Source: Desmonostoc geniculatum HA4340-LM1 | Lineage (GTDB): Bacteria > Cyanobacteriota > Cyanobacteriia > Cyanobacteriales > Nostocaceae | Assembly: GCA_019359545.1 (NCBI GenBank) | Contig: JAHHHB010000065.1 | Location: 1-39,598, forward strand | DNA length: 39,598 bases | Reading direction: 5' to 3' | Shown here: one piece after another, positions 24,412 through 33,179 of the stretch | How the letters are laid out: the number at the start of each line of letters is the position of its first letter | Position numbering within the stretch: position 1 is the first letter of the stretch | Translations under genes and position numbers: made by a program | Notes under the pieces: generated by a model | Told to the model about the DNA's origin: nothing | Seen by the model: the letters and a program-made list of their open reading frames with translations, nothing else | The model's database searches: none

Positions 24412-24661
24412 AAAAAAACAAAAATTTCCTTACTTACTCGGTTCTAAGTGGACAGCACAGCAAAAAGTTGACGGATGGAGACACTTCCAAGTAGTCAACC
24501 GTAAAAATCAGAGTAAGTGGGTATACGCTGAAATGGTGGCTGCGTGCGATCCCAAAGTTCGTTTTTGGATAAATGCCAAATTATTACAAGATAACTCCCA
24601 GTGGCAAGCTGGCTGGCAAACATTACAGGAAATTGAAGAACTAGAAGATGATGTGTCTTGA
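24407..24661 (+). CDS. TIGR02450-family Trp-rich small protein
   Basis: The 84-residue product contains the conserved core LLGSKWTAQQKVDGWRHFQV, then KWVYAEMVAACDPKVRFWI and the C-terminal WQAGWQTLQEIEE, which match the short Trp-rich TIGR02450 family. The function is unknown. The start at 24407 lies within the last copy of an ATGACTA heptamer repeat, so its translation start region is made of repeat DNA. No good ribosome binding site is visible. Confidence 0.8.
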   Translation: MTKKQKFPYLLGSKWTAQQKVDGWRHFQVVNRKNQSKWVYAEMVAACDPKVRFWINAKLLQDNSQWQAGWQTLQEIEELEDDVS

Positions 24662-24840
24662 TTGCTAGAAACAGATAAACTGAAATAAATTTCAAGTAAT
24701 ATATGCCTTTAGGTTACTTGACATTTTAACTAATGTTTTAATTTGACATTGATGGTGGAGTTTAGGCGATCGCACAGCAGATTTCAAGGAAAGTGAAGTA
24801 CACAAATTAAGTCTGGTAGCCAGGGATAAAGCCTGTTTTA

Positions 24841-24910
24841 ATTCTGAATTCTGAATTCTGAATTCTGTTAGCGTAGCGGGGCGTAGCCCATTCTGACTTC
24901 TGACTTCTGC
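24841..24910. repeat. GAATTCT/GACTTCT heptamers flanking a GCGTAGC palindrome
   Basis: ATTCTGA units repeated nearly four times (24841-24867) are followed by GTTAGCGTAGCGGGGCGTAG (a small dispersed palindrome), then TTCTGACTTCTGACTTCTG. The array ends close to the stop codon of the Uma2 gene. It looks like a heptamer array interrupted by a second repeat type. Confidence 0.8.
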
Positions 24911-24918
24911 TGTAATTT

Positions 24919-25665
24919 TCACGCTAAAGTTTCTGGATCGACACCAAAGGCTTTTAAACTTTCCACCAAGATTTTTACCCGTTGTTCTGATTCCACGCGC
25001 TGCTGTTCTTCAAAAGCTGCGCGTTCTTCCAGTTCTCGGATGCGTTCTTCTGGTGTCAAGAATCTCTGTCCTTCCTCGTCATACCAATACAGCCACTCCC
25101 GCACTATACCTTGATAAATTCCTCGTTCTCGCCCAATTCCTAAACCAATTTCTGGTAGCCAAACAGGGCTTCCTGACATTAAAGTATATTCCCCATCAAT
25201 TAAGCGATATACTTCCAAGGGCGACTTTTTGCGCCGCAGGGGATTGTACACAACGTAGTATAAAATTCCTAATTCTTTGGCATAGAATTCTTTCTTGGTA
25301 GTGTATTCTCCTCGATGAATTTGGGAAACAACTTCTAGTGCTAAAATTGGCAGCTTTTTTTCTTCCCACAATACATAACTCAGGCGTAAGTCTAATCCTT
25401 GGGAGAAGGCTTTGCCTACATCAATGAAACGTTGAACTCCTAAGCTGAGAAACCCATCAGGGACGATCGCTGGTTTGTCTGGGTGATAATAAATACCCAT
25501 ATTGACGCCAAAAAACCAATCCCAGCGATCGCACCAAGCTAAAGCCAGTATGGTTTTCAGTAGGCCAGGAATTGAATTTTGTAGTTCATTATCCACAGGA
25601 GTATCATCTGAGTCTGGTAGTTCTTCGGAAGAAGGCAAACAGTGCAGCGGATTGTAGTTTAACAT
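24919..25665 (-). CDS. Uma2-family (DUF820) nuclease-like protein with C-terminal coiled coil
   Basis: From the ATG at 25665 the product is 248 residues and begins MLNYNPLHCLPSSEELPDSD, the usual N-terminus of this subgroup. An upstream ATG at 25728 (21 codons earlier) and a TTG at 25740 are in frame, but the added residues look unlike the family. The core includes YHPDKPAIVPDGFLSLGV and LPILALEVVS, giving PD-(D/E)XK-like acidic residues, then YTTKKEFYAKELGILYYVVY. The C-terminus (LTPEERIRELEERAAFEEQQ) forms a coiled coil, which is common in cyanobacterial Uma2 proteins. The function is unknown. Confidence 0.82.
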   Translation of the reverse strand: MLNYNPLHCLPSSEELPDSDDTPVDNELQNSIPGLLKTILALAWCDRWDWFFGVNMGIYYHPDKPAIVPDGFLSLGVQRFIDVGKAFSQGLDLRLSYVLWEEKKLPILALEVVSQIHRGEYTTKKEFYAKELGILYYVVYNPLRRKKSPLEVYRLIDGEYTLMSGSPVWLPEIGLGIGRERGIYQGIVREWLYWYDEEGQRFLTPEERIRELEERAAFEEQQRVESEQRVKILVESLKAFGVDPETLA

Positions 25666-25904
25666 TACGGGTTTTGCTACATCTGATTCTAAATAAATTG
25701 TAGAAAATCTATTGATGTGCGATCGCATAGTAACAATCAAAAACTATTTTGAGCGTAGGCGTAGCCCGTCGGAGTGATCGCTTTGTGTTTTTCTCAGTAT
25801 TTAAACATAATTTCAAGTGTAAAATCTTTTAAATACGTAAATTTTCGGTACTGACTACTAGAGTGTCTAACTGACAATAGCAAGAAAGGGCAGAAGATTT
25901 TTCA

Positions 25905-28565
25905 ATGATTCAAAAAATCTTGTGCAGTTGGAATGCCCTATTCTTAATTCGTACCGAAGTATTAGATATGTCATTACAAATTCCTTCACGAGTTTTAATT
26001 AAACGCTTCTTAACGGTTTTTTTGCCGTTATCAGCGTTAGTTGGAGGTGTTTTAGGGACTATCTATTACCAACACATACAAACCGAGAAAGTTGTACTAA
26101 AAACGAATGAATTCCGCAAAATAGATTTACAAAAAAAACTCATCAGCACAGACTTTCGCTCGGTTGTCTCAGATTTGATGGTAATCTCTAGCCAAAACGA
26201 GCTAGAGGGAATCTTAGAAAAAGCCGATGGAGAACAACAAAAACTCGCCCAAGAATTTTTATTAATTTCTCGATATAAAAAACTTTACGACCAAATTCGC
26301 TTTTTGGATGAATTAGGTAAGGAAGTTGTTAGAGTCAACTTCAACCAGGGAGAACCACGAATTGTCCCCGAAGAAAAACTGCAAATTCAAGCCAAGCGCT
26401 ACTGGTTTAATGACACTTTGCGGCTAAACCAAGGACAAGTATTTGTCTCTCCCCTCGATCTCAACATTGAACGAGGGCAAGTTGAACAACCCGTCAAGCC
26501 AATGATCCGCTTTGGTACTCCCGTTTTCGATCGCCGTGGAAACAAGCGAGGCGTTGTAGTGTTAAATTATTTCGGTGCCAAACTGCTGGATAATTTTAAC
26601 CAAGCCCTCACTAACACCTCCAGCCAAGGAATGCTGCTGAATGCTGACGGCTACTGGTTAAAAGGGGCAAAGTCTGAAGATGAATGGGGATTTATGTTTC
26701 CCGAACGCCAAAACCGGACTTTTGGCAAGGCTTTTCCCCTAGCATGGCAGCAGATTTCTCAAACAGAATCGGGACAATTCCAAACTGCTGAAGGAATGTT
26801 CACCTTTACAACAGTCTACCCCCTGGCGGAAGGGCAAAAATCCAGTACAGGAGCCGGACAGGCTTTTGCAGCAAGTAAAAATCAAATTGACACTAAATCC
26901 TATTACTGGAAGATTGTCTCGTGGGTGTCGCCACAAACGTTGACGACCAAATCAAACCAATTTTTGAATCAATTACTACTGTTATATGCCGGCTTAGTAG
27001 GACTAATTGGCATTGGTTCTTGGCTACTGGCAAAAGCTAGCGTCAATCGTCAGATGTCCCAGATAGAGTTAAGGCAGTCTGAAACTCAGCTGCGAGAGCT
27101 AGTTGAGCGAGAAAAAATCCTGAAAACTCGTTTATCTAGTCAAATTCGTAACTCGCTGGATTTAAATACAATTTTAAGTACAGTAGTGGGTGAAGTTCGA
27201 GAACTGCTCCAGATTGACAGATGCCAGTTTCTTTGGTGTCACACAGAAAATGAATCTACAAAATTTGAACTGAGTCAGGAAGCCTGCGCTCCCGATTTGC
27301 CAGAACCCTTGGGCGACTCTCCTATGGAGATGCTGAGTCAGGCTGTTATTGGGGGGAATTTGCTGCGCTTGGATGATATTGCCACAGATTCCGGGCTTGA
27401 TATCAAAAATCGGGATTTACTGATGGCTTTGGGCTGGAAATCTCTATTATTAGTTTCAGTTTATACTCAGTCTGGCTGTTTGGGTGTGATTGTCTGCGAA
27501 CATAGTAGAGGGCTGCGTTCCTGGAGTGATGATGAGGTGGAATTGATTCGAGGCGTGGCTGACCAGTTAGCGATCGCCATTGACCAAGCACAATTGTATA
27601 ATCAAAGCCGTGCTGCCACTGCTGCCGCCACTGCCCAGGCAGAACAACTCAACCAAGCTTTACACAATCTCAAACAAACCCAAGCCCAACTGATTCAGAC
27701 TGAAAAAATGTCGAGTTTAGGTCAATTAGTCGCTGGGGTAGCTCATGAAATTAATAACCCAGTTAACTTTATCTACGGTAACCTGACCTATGTAAATGAA
27801 TATACACTGGGCTTGTTGGAATTGGTAAAACTCTATCAAAAGTCTAATGCTCATTGCACAAATGAAGTGCAAGCTCATATAGAAGCGATCGAGCTTGATT
27901 TTATAATTGAGGATTTACCTAAAATGTTAGCTTCTATGAAAATAGGAGCTAATCGCATTCGTGAAATAGTTCTATCTTTGCGGAATTTTTCTCGACTTGA
28001 CGAAGCCGAAATGAAGCCTGTCAACATTCATGAAGGCATTGATAGTACACTACTAATTTTACAAAATCGCCTCAAACAAACCTCTGGAAATTCTGGCATT
28101 GAAATCATCAAGGAATATGGCGATATTCCTTTAGTAGAGTGCTATGCCGGACAACTCAATCAAGTGTTTATGAATCTGATTAGTAATGCCATTGACGCCC
28201 TAGATAGTTATAACAGTCAGCGAACACCTGAGGACATAAAAGCGAAGCCTAGCCAAATTTTAATTCGTACTAATTTACGTAACTTGGATCGTATAACTAT
28301 ACAGATTGCAGATAATGGTTCTGGAATAACACCAGCAATTAAACAACGATTATTTGACCCTTTCTTTACCACAAAACCCGCAGGTAAAGGTACAGGATTA
28401 GGATTAGCAATTAGCGCTCAGATTGTCACAGAAAAACACAATGGAGCTATTTGGTGTGTTTCAGAACCCGGACAGGGAGCAGAATTTTGGGTTGAGATTC
28501 CAATTAAGCAAAACTGGGAATTAGTTACTGCAAATGTTACAACTATAACAGTCATAAATCACTAA
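25905..28565 (+). CDS. Membrane sensor histidine kinase with periplasmic sensor and GAF domain
   Basis: The 886-residue product has TM1 at about 34-54, a large extracytoplasmic region to about 350 of Cache-like type (LDELGKEVVRVNFNQGEPRI; KRGVVVLNYFGAKLL), and TM2 at about 354-376. A GAF domain follows (SLDLNTILSTVVGEVRELLQ to LIRGVADQLAIAIDQAQL), then a short coiled coil. In the kinase core, SLGQLVAGVAHEINNPVNFI puts the phospho-acceptor His at 614. The N box is NQVFMNLISNAIDAL, the G1 box IQIADNGSGI and the G2 box KGTGLGLAIS. There is no HAMP domain and no response regulator next to it. The start at 25905 could instead be the ATG at 25968 (MSLQIPSR). The signal sensed is unknown. Confidence 0.92.
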   Translation: MIQKILCSWNALFLIRTEVLDMSLQIPSRVLIKRFLTVFLPLSALVGGVLGTIYYQHIQTEKVVLKTNEFRKIDLQKKLISTDFRSVVSDLMVISSQNELEGILEKADGEQQKLAQEFLLISRYKKLYDQIRFLDELGKEVVRVNFNQGEPRIVPEEKLQIQAKRYWFNDTLRLNQGQVFVSPLDLNIERGQVEQPVKPMIRFGTPVFDRRGNKRGVVVLNYFGAKLLDNFNQALTNTSSQGMLLNADGYWLKGAKSEDEWGFMFPERQNRTFGKAFPLAWQQISQTESGQFQTAEGMFTFTTVYPLAEGQKSSTGAGQAFAASKNQIDTKSYYWKIVSWVSPQTLTTKSNQFLNQLLLLYAGLVGLIGIGSWLLAKASVNRQMSQIELRQSETQLRELVEREKILKTRLSSQIRNSLDLNTILSTVVGEVRELLQIDRCQFLWCHTENESTKFELSQEACAPDLPEPLGDSPMEMLSQAVIGGNLLRLDDIATDSGLDIKNRDLLMALGWKSLLLVSVYTQSGCLGVIVCEHSRGLRSWSDDEVELIRGVADQLAIAIDQAQLYNQSRAATAAATAQAEQLNQALHNLKQTQAQLIQTEKMSSLGQLVAGVAHEINNPVNFIYGNLTYVNEYTLGLLELVKLYQKSNAHCTNEVQAHIEAIELDFIIEDLPKMLASMKIGANRIREIVLSLRNFSRLDEAEMKPVNIHEGIDSTLLILQNRLKQTSGNSGIEIIKEYGDIPLVECYAGQLNQVFMNLISNAIDALDSYNSQRTPEDIKAKPSQILIRTNLRNLDRITIQIADNGSGITPAIKQRLFDPFFTTKPAGKGTGLGLAISAQIVTEKHNGAIWCVSEPGQGAEFWVEIPIKQNWELVTANVTTITVINH

Positions 28566-28591
28566 AAATTAAAATTATCATCTGCAATCAA

Positions 28592-29560
28592 TTGATGAGC
28601 AATATTAACGATCGCGCTGATTTTGATAGTCCTTGGAAAGAAATTATAGAAGCTTATTTCCCCCAAGCAATGCATTTCTTTTTTCCCGAAACTTCTGCAT
28701 TAATTGATTGGGAACGTCCCTATGAATTTCTCGATAAAGAATTTCAACAAATAGCTCGTGAAGCTGAACAGGGGAAGCGATATGCCGATCAATTGGTCAA
28801 AGTTTGGCAAATTCAAGGGGAAGAACTTTGGTTATTAATCCATGTAGAAATTCAGGCACAAAAAGAAGATAACTTTCCCAAGCGGATGTTTACCTACAAC
28901 TTTCGCATATTTGACCGCTTTGATCGACCAGCAATTAGCCTTGCAATTCTCTGCGATTCAAACCGCGAATGGCGACCAAGCAATTACAGTTACAATTATC
29001 CCAATACTCGCTTAATGTTTGAATTTGGCAGTATTAAACTTTTGGATTACGAAAATCGTTTTCACGAGTTAGAAAATAGCGATAATCCATTTGCAACTGT
29101 CGTTATGGCGCATTTGAAAACGCAGCAGACACGCTCATCACCTAAACAACGCAAAATATGGAAATTTAGATTAATTCGCAGACTATATGATTTGGGTTTA
29201 GAAGAGCAGGATATTCGTAATCTGTATCGATTTATCGATTGGGTTATGATATTACCAAAGGCATTAGAAAATCAGTTTTGGCAAGAGTTTAAGCAATTTG
29301 AGCAGGAGCGCACTATGAGATATATAACTACAGGTGAGCGCATCGGCTACGAGCGCGGAAAACAAGAAGGTAGACAAGAAGGTAGACAAGAGCTTATTTT
29401 AAGGTTACTACAAAGACGAGTGGGAGAATTATCACCAGAATTGCAAGAGCGCATCAAATCTCTGTCTTTAAATCAATTAGAAACTCTTGGTGAAGCTTTG
29501 TTAGATTTTACTGCTATGGAAGATTTACTTAACTGGTTGCAAACAAATCAATCAGCTTAA
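28592..29560 (+). CDS. Rpn-family (PD-(D/E)XK) recombination-promoting nuclease-like protein with DUF4351 tail
   Basis: The 322-residue product has the Rpn/transposase_31-like pattern: DSPWKEIIEAYFPQAMHFFF, ADQLVKVWQIQGEELWLLI and HVEIQAQKEDNFPKRMFTYN. The Asp and the E-x-Q of these blocks form the PD-(D/E)XK site. The C-terminus contains QEGRQEGRQELILRLLQRRV then the DUF4351-like GELSPELQERIKSLSLNQLE. E. coli Rpn proteins are DNA endonucleases that promote RecA-independent recombination. The many cyanobacterial relatives are uncharacterised. It lies 26 bases after the histidine kinase stop, but shared function is not implied. A small QEGR repeat is visible. Confidence 0.87.
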   Translation: MMSNINDRADFDSPWKEIIEAYFPQAMHFFFPETSALIDWERPYEFLDKEFQQIAREAEQGKRYADQLVKVWQIQGEELWLLIHVEIQAQKEDNFPKRMFTYNFRIFDRFDRPAISLAILCDSNREWRPSNYSYNYPNTRLMFEFGSIKLLDYENRFHELENSDNPFATVVMAHLKTQQTRSSPKQRKIWKFRLIRRLYDLGLEEQDIRNLYRFIDWVMILPKALENQFWQEFKQFEQERTMRYITTGERIGYERGKQEGRQEGRQELILRLLQRRVGELSPELQERIKSLSLNQLETLGEALLDFTAMEDLLNWLQTNQSA

Positions 29561-29655
29561 AATTTATTTTCATGGGAATTGGAAAAAATATATCTACTCA
29601 CTTATAGCAGTTCACCAGTTCCATGAGTTTTTTTACTTGACCCAATCAGAAAGTA

Positions 29656-29684
29656 ATAAAAAGGGCAGGTAGAAAACCCGCCCT
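29656..29684 (-). terminator. Terminator of ndhD
   Basis: On the minus strand AGGGCGGGT pairs with ACCTGCCCT (9 bp including one G-U) across a 5-base loop and is followed by TTTTTATT. It lies 40 bases after the ndhD stop. Confidence 0.8.
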
Positions 29685-29723
29685 CAAAGTAATTTGAATT
29701 TAAACTAAACTAGCGATCGCTAC

Positions 29724-31301
29724 CTAATTAGCAATTTCCGGCGCACTCAAAGAAACCTTTGGTACTTCTGGTTTTTGTTGTGCTAATGTCGGTACTGAAT
29801 TACGCAATCTTGCTGTCAATTGTACAGTTGTGGCGTCGTACATTTGAGTGAGCAATTTCGGATAGAAACCAATACCAATAATTGGTACTAACAAACAGGC
29901 AATAATAAATACTTCACGGGGTTCAGCATCTATCAAAGCTTGGTGAGAAACTAATTCTTCGTTCTCTTGGCCGTAGAAAATTTCTCGCAACATTGACAGC
30001 AGATAAATCGGAGTTAAAATCACCCCAACTGCCATCAAGAAGACTACGATAACTTTAAAGGTAGAGCTATAAGCATCGCTAGTCGCAAAACCAACAAATA
30101 CCATTAATTCTGCTACGAAACCGCTCATTCCTGGCAACGCCAAAGATGCCATTGAACAGGCGGTGAACATGGCGAAAATTTTCTGCATCCTCTTACCGAC
30201 ACCACCCATTTCATCCAACATCAGGGTGTGTGTCCGGTCATAGGTTGCGCCTACGAGAAAGAACAAACTCGCCCCAATTAACCCGTGAGAAACCATTTGC
30301 AATACTGCTCCACTTAATCCCAAATCGGTAAAGGAAGCAATCCCAATGGTGACAAAGCCCATGTGAGAAATTGAGGAGTAGGCAATTTTTCGCTTCAGGT
30401 TGCGCTGGGCAAAGGATGTCAGGGCAGCGTAGATGATGTTAACTACCCCCAAAACGATCAACACAGGGGCAAAATAAGCGTGGGCATCAGGCAGCATTTG
30501 GGCATTCATCCGAATCAAGGCGTAACCGCCCATTTTCAGGAGAATACCTGCTAATAACATATGCACAGGTGCTGTAGCTTCGCCGTGGGCATCAGGTAGC
30601 CAGGTGTGCAAGGGAATAATCGGCAACTTGACGGCGTAGGCAATCAGGAAGCCAGCATAAAGTACAAGTTGGAAATTCAGGGCGAAATCTTTGAGGGCGA
30701 GCGATCGCATATCGAACGTCACCGTATCGCCGTAAAATCCCATTGTCAGGGCAGACAGCAAAATAAACAGCGAACCGCCAGCGGTGTATAAAATAAATTT
30801 AGTCGCTGCGTATTGTCGCCTTTTGCCTCCCCAAATCGACAGCAGAAAGTATATCGGCACCAGTTCCAGTTCCCACACCAGGAAAAATAGCAGCATATCC
30901 TGGACGGCGAACACGGCAATCTGACCGCCATACATCGCCAGAATCAAGAAGTAAAATAGCTTGGGCTTGAAGGTTACAGGCCAAGCCGCTAAAATCGCCA
31001 GCGTGGTAATGAATCCAGTCAAAATAATCAGAGGCATGGACAAGCCATCTGCCCCTACCGACCAATTCAAATCGAGTTGTGGTACCCAGGGGTAACTCTC
31101 CACCAACTGCAAATCTGGATTGGAAAAATCGTACCCAGTATAAAAAGCGTAAACAATCAGTGCAAAATCTATCAGCCCCACAATCAGGGAGTACCAGCGC
31201 ACTGTCTTGCCGTCTTTATCTGGGATGATGGGAATCAGTAGTGACGCCGCTATCGGAAACAGAATAATCGTCGTCAGCCAGGGGAAAGTAGCTGTATTCA
31301 T
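29724..31301 (-). CDS. ndhD: NAD(P)H-quinone oxidoreductase subunit 4 (NdhD, NdhD1 type)
   Basis: The 525-residue, about 14-helix proton-pumping subunit of cyanobacterial NDH-1 lies in the thylakoid membrane. Diagnostic segments are FFLVWELELVPIYFLLSIWG, PIIPLHTWLPDAHGEATAPV then HMLLAGILLKMGGYALIRMN, and RKIAYSSISHMGFVTIGI. The Glu in LVWELEL and the Lys residues of the broken helices are the conserved proton-path positions. Length and sequence fit the respiratory/cyclic NDH-1L form (NdhD1) better than the shorter CO2-uptake NdhD3/D4. It reads in the same direction as ndhF but about 5.2 kb away, so it presumably has its own promoter in 31302-31642. Confidence 0.96.
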   Translation of the reverse strand: MNTATFPWLTTIILFPIAASLLIPIIPDKDGKTVRWYSLIVGLIDFALIVYAFYTGYDFSNPDLQLVESYPWVPQLDLNWSVGADGLSMPLIILTGFITTLAILAAWPVTFKPKLFYFLILAMYGGQIAVFAVQDMLLFFLVWELELVPIYFLLSIWGGKRRQYAATKFILYTAGGSLFILLSALTMGFYGDTVTFDMRSLALKDFALNFQLVLYAGFLIAYAVKLPIIPLHTWLPDAHGEATAPVHMLLAGILLKMGGYALIRMNAQMLPDAHAYFAPVLIVLGVVNIIYAALTSFAQRNLKRKIAYSSISHMGFVTIGIASFTDLGLSGAVLQMVSHGLIGASLFFLVGATYDRTHTLMLDEMGGVGKRMQKIFAMFTACSMASLALPGMSGFVAELMVFVGFATSDAYSSTFKVIVVFLMAVGVILTPIYLLSMLREIFYGQENEELVSHQALIDAEPREVFIIACLLVPIIGIGFYPKLLTQMYDATTVQLTARLRNSVPTLAQQKPEVPKVSLSAPEIAN

Positions 31302-31507
31302 CGCAATTTGTCTGCTATCAAAATCATGTTTGGCAAAAAGTCACTAGTTATTAACTAACAGCTTTTTGGGGATTTGCTCTTCCTCGTTAGGTTGATTTAA
31401 TTAAATTGGCAATCCCCGATTTTTTCTCTTGGGAGTCTATTTTGACACTTGGGAGTGCGGAATGTGGATTAGGATACTCCCAGTCAAGCCAAAAATTGAC
31501 CCTCAAC

Positions 31508-31757
31508 AAAGCCGCTAAACTAGAATTCTAGCGACGGGACAGCGTAGCCCAACCCAGGCGATCGCTAAAAATACATCATGCTGTTTGCTGGTTGTCGAAA
31601 AAAGGGATTTGGTGCAAAAAGCATGAGAGGAGAAACAACCCTATGATAATGGCACAAATTGAAAGTCAGATTCGTTATCTTACAAACGCAGATGGACAAA
31701 CAACAGATGTACTCGTCCCCGTGGAACTTTGGCAACAGCTTATGAGTTCCATAAATT
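31508..31757 (+). repeat. Segmental duplication, copy A (leader plus start of antitoxin-like gene)
   Basis: About 250 bases, from AAGCCGCTAAACTAG through the AGGAG ribosome binding site and the first 38 codons, match 32666-32914 at roughly 80% or more by eye. The rest of 31302-31507 has no recognisable gene and should contain the ndhD promoter. Confidence 0.8.
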
Positions 31758-31783
31758 CTGTATATTTAGGACTTACGCATTGA
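31643..31783 (+). pseudogene. Antitoxin-like gene, copy A, truncated by a MITE
   Basis: From ATG 31643 (preceded by GAGAGGAGA) the frame encodes MIMAQIESQIRYLTNADGQT and TDVLVPVELWQQLMSSINS. This is nearly identical to the first 39 residues of the gene at 32800-33057. It then enters the inserted element at 31767 and stops after YLGLTH. The C-terminal half is missing from this locus. The intact family members resemble cyanobacterial RelB/Phd-like antitoxins. Confidence 0.85.
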
Positions 31784-31944
31784 CATAAAAGCAAAAATGG
31801 CAGATAGAGTTTTCAAAGCTTTTATCTAGGTTTTTCAATCAGATTTTGGCGATCGCCAGCAATCAAAAGCAACCTCCAAAAGCCTGGAACAACGTATTTA
31901 CGTTGATACACAAAATAGTTCTTTTGTACAGTGCGTAAGTCCTA
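31767..31944. mobile_element. 178-bp MITE with TAGGACTTACGCA termini and ATATT target duplication
   Basis: The left end TAGGACTTACGCAT and right end GTGCGTAAGTCCTA are inverted repeats of about 13 bases. ATATT lies immediately outside both ends (31762-31766 and 31945-31949), a 5-base target site duplication. The interior has no ORF. The insertion interrupts antitoxin-like gene copy A. Confidence 0.9.
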
Positions 31945-32071
31945 ATATTTTATTTTTTGGAAGTCCCTAATTAATTAACCACCAAGATCGGGTCTAACGG
32001 CAAAATTGAGCCGCCGCAAATAACTTCCGTCTCTTGCAGACTGCCTTTCGGCGATCGGCTCTAACGCCGTG

Positions 32072-32257
32072 TTAGCCTGGTTCATCGCTAAGCATTTTAA
32101 TAATATGTTTGGCAAGTTGCTCCTTGATTTCTCTATGTCTGGGAACGGCTTAATAAATTTTTGTTATTGGATTCTGATACCAATCATGTTTGCCACCATG
32201 ACGAACGAAAATACAACCCATTTCTTCAAGCTTACTGATTAAGTCTCTTCGTTTCAT
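32072..32257 (-). pseudogene. hicA: HicA-type mRNA interferase toxin with premature stop
   Basis: The frame overlaps the hicB stop codon by ATGA and reads MKRRDLISKLEEMGCIFVRH, GGKHDWYQNPITKIY, stop (TAA at 32150-32152), then AVPRHREIKEQLAKHIIKML and SDEPG. This is the complete HicA fold, including the His of RHGGKH and the PVPRHREI-type motif, broken only by one nonsense codon where Gln (CAA/CAG) or a similar residue is usual. HicA toxins cleave mRNA. The 35-residue product here lacks the conserved C-terminal half and should be inactive. Confidence 0.88.
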
Positions 32258-32445
32258 GAGACTTCAAGTTCTGCAACTCTGCGAATATTTTGGATAGTTC
32301 CACTTGTTAATTCACTGTAAATATCGAGTAGATTTTCTCTTAGCTCCTCTTCGGTTTCACCCTGAGTCCAATAATCAGGATATTCTTCGAGATAACCTAA
32401 CCACACATCATCATCTTGCCAGTAAATGCATTTCTTGTTTACCAT
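32254..32445 (-). CDS. hicB: HicB-family antitoxin (short form)
   Basis: The 63-residue product begins MVNKKCIYWQDDDVWLGYLE, followed by EYPDYWTQGETEEELRENLL, the partial RNase-H-like HicB fold. The family's short, DNA-binding-domain-free version is common in cyanobacteria. The order hicB then hicA, with stop and start overlapping as ATGA, is usual for this type. It is intact although the toxin downstream has a nonsense codon. It may persist as a solitary antitoxin able to neutralise related HicA proteins, or may simply not yet have decayed. Confidence 0.82.
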   Translation of the reverse strand: MVNKKCIYWQDDDVWLGYLEEYPDYWTQGETEEELRENLLDIYSELTSGTIQNIRRVAELEVS

Positions 32446-32665
32446 TCGCCTATTCGCTGCCTTTTTCTGAACCAGGGAAATTTAACCTACTTATGCTTAG
32501 ATCCTCGATCGCCAGATTACCTTATCGATCTTAACTGACGATTAAATTCTTTAAACCAACTTTCTTGTGAGCAAAAAGTTCCCCTATCACCTTCAAGCAA
32601 AACACCATAGTCCCTGCTTCTCACCTAAAATTATTCACGGCTACCGTCAAAAATTTACCCGAAAA

Positions 32666-32914
32666 AAGCCGCTAAACTAGGGTTTTGGAGATGCGATCGC
32701 CTAGTCCAACCCAGGGGTCGCTAAAAATACACGATGCTGTTTGCTGATTGTCAAAAAAGCGATTTGGTGCAAAAAAGCATGACAGGAGAAGCAACAATAA
32801 TGATAATGGCACAAATTGAAAATCAGATTCGTTATGTCACCAACGCAGATGGAGAAACAACAGATGTACTTGTCCCTGTAGAACTTTGGCAACAGCTTAT
32901 AAGTTCCATAAATT
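32666..32914 (+). repeat. Segmental duplication, copy B
   Basis: It starts AAGCCGCTAAACTAG and matches 31508-31757, including CAACCCAGG..CGCTAAAAATACA, GATGCTGTTTGCTG and GATTTGGTGCAAAAA, through the first codons of the antitoxin-like gene. It is the better preserved copy because its gene is full length. 32446-32665 has no recognisable feature. Confidence 0.8.
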
Positions 32915-33057
32915 CTGATAACGCCAGTGGTTTAGCTTGGATTGATGAACAAGAGCCAAAAGCACAAATATTAGCTGACCTACAAGAGTCTGTGCGACAA
33001 GTAGCAGCAGGACAAACTTTCCCAGTTTCAGAGCTTTGGAACGAGATCACAGCTTAG
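32800..33057 (+). CDS. Antitoxin-like protein (RelB/Phd-type), copy B
   Basis: The 85-residue product starts MIMAQIENQIRYVTNADGET, preceded by AGGAG 11 bases upstream, and continues TDVLVPVELWQQLI. The C-terminal half is acidic and helical (EQEPKAQILADLQESVRQVA, GQTFPVSELWNEI). Small cyanobacterial proteins of this pattern are usually annotated as antitoxins of RelE/Phd-type modules. No toxin gene follows on the same strand; the next gene is convergent. So it may be an orphan antitoxin. The family assignment is from pattern only. Confidence 0.65.
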   Translation: MIMAQIENQIRYVTNADGETTDVLVPVELWQQLISSINSDNASGLAWIDEQEPKAQILADLQESVRQVAAGQTFPVSELWNEITA

Positions 33058-33179
33058 TACGATCGCTCTCACCACTACAATAGGCGATCGCACTGCAAGA
33101 TTAAGGATTAATTTTTAATAGAGGAAGTGTGATTACCTGCGATCGCTTCACAAGGTTGTGTATTTTCAGCACAAAACTT

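Noticed and set aside
25905..29560. Histidine kinase and Rpn nuclease as a functional pair
   Set aside because: They are only 26 bases apart, but Rpn-type genes are scattered widely in cyanobacteria and nothing in the sequence links the two.
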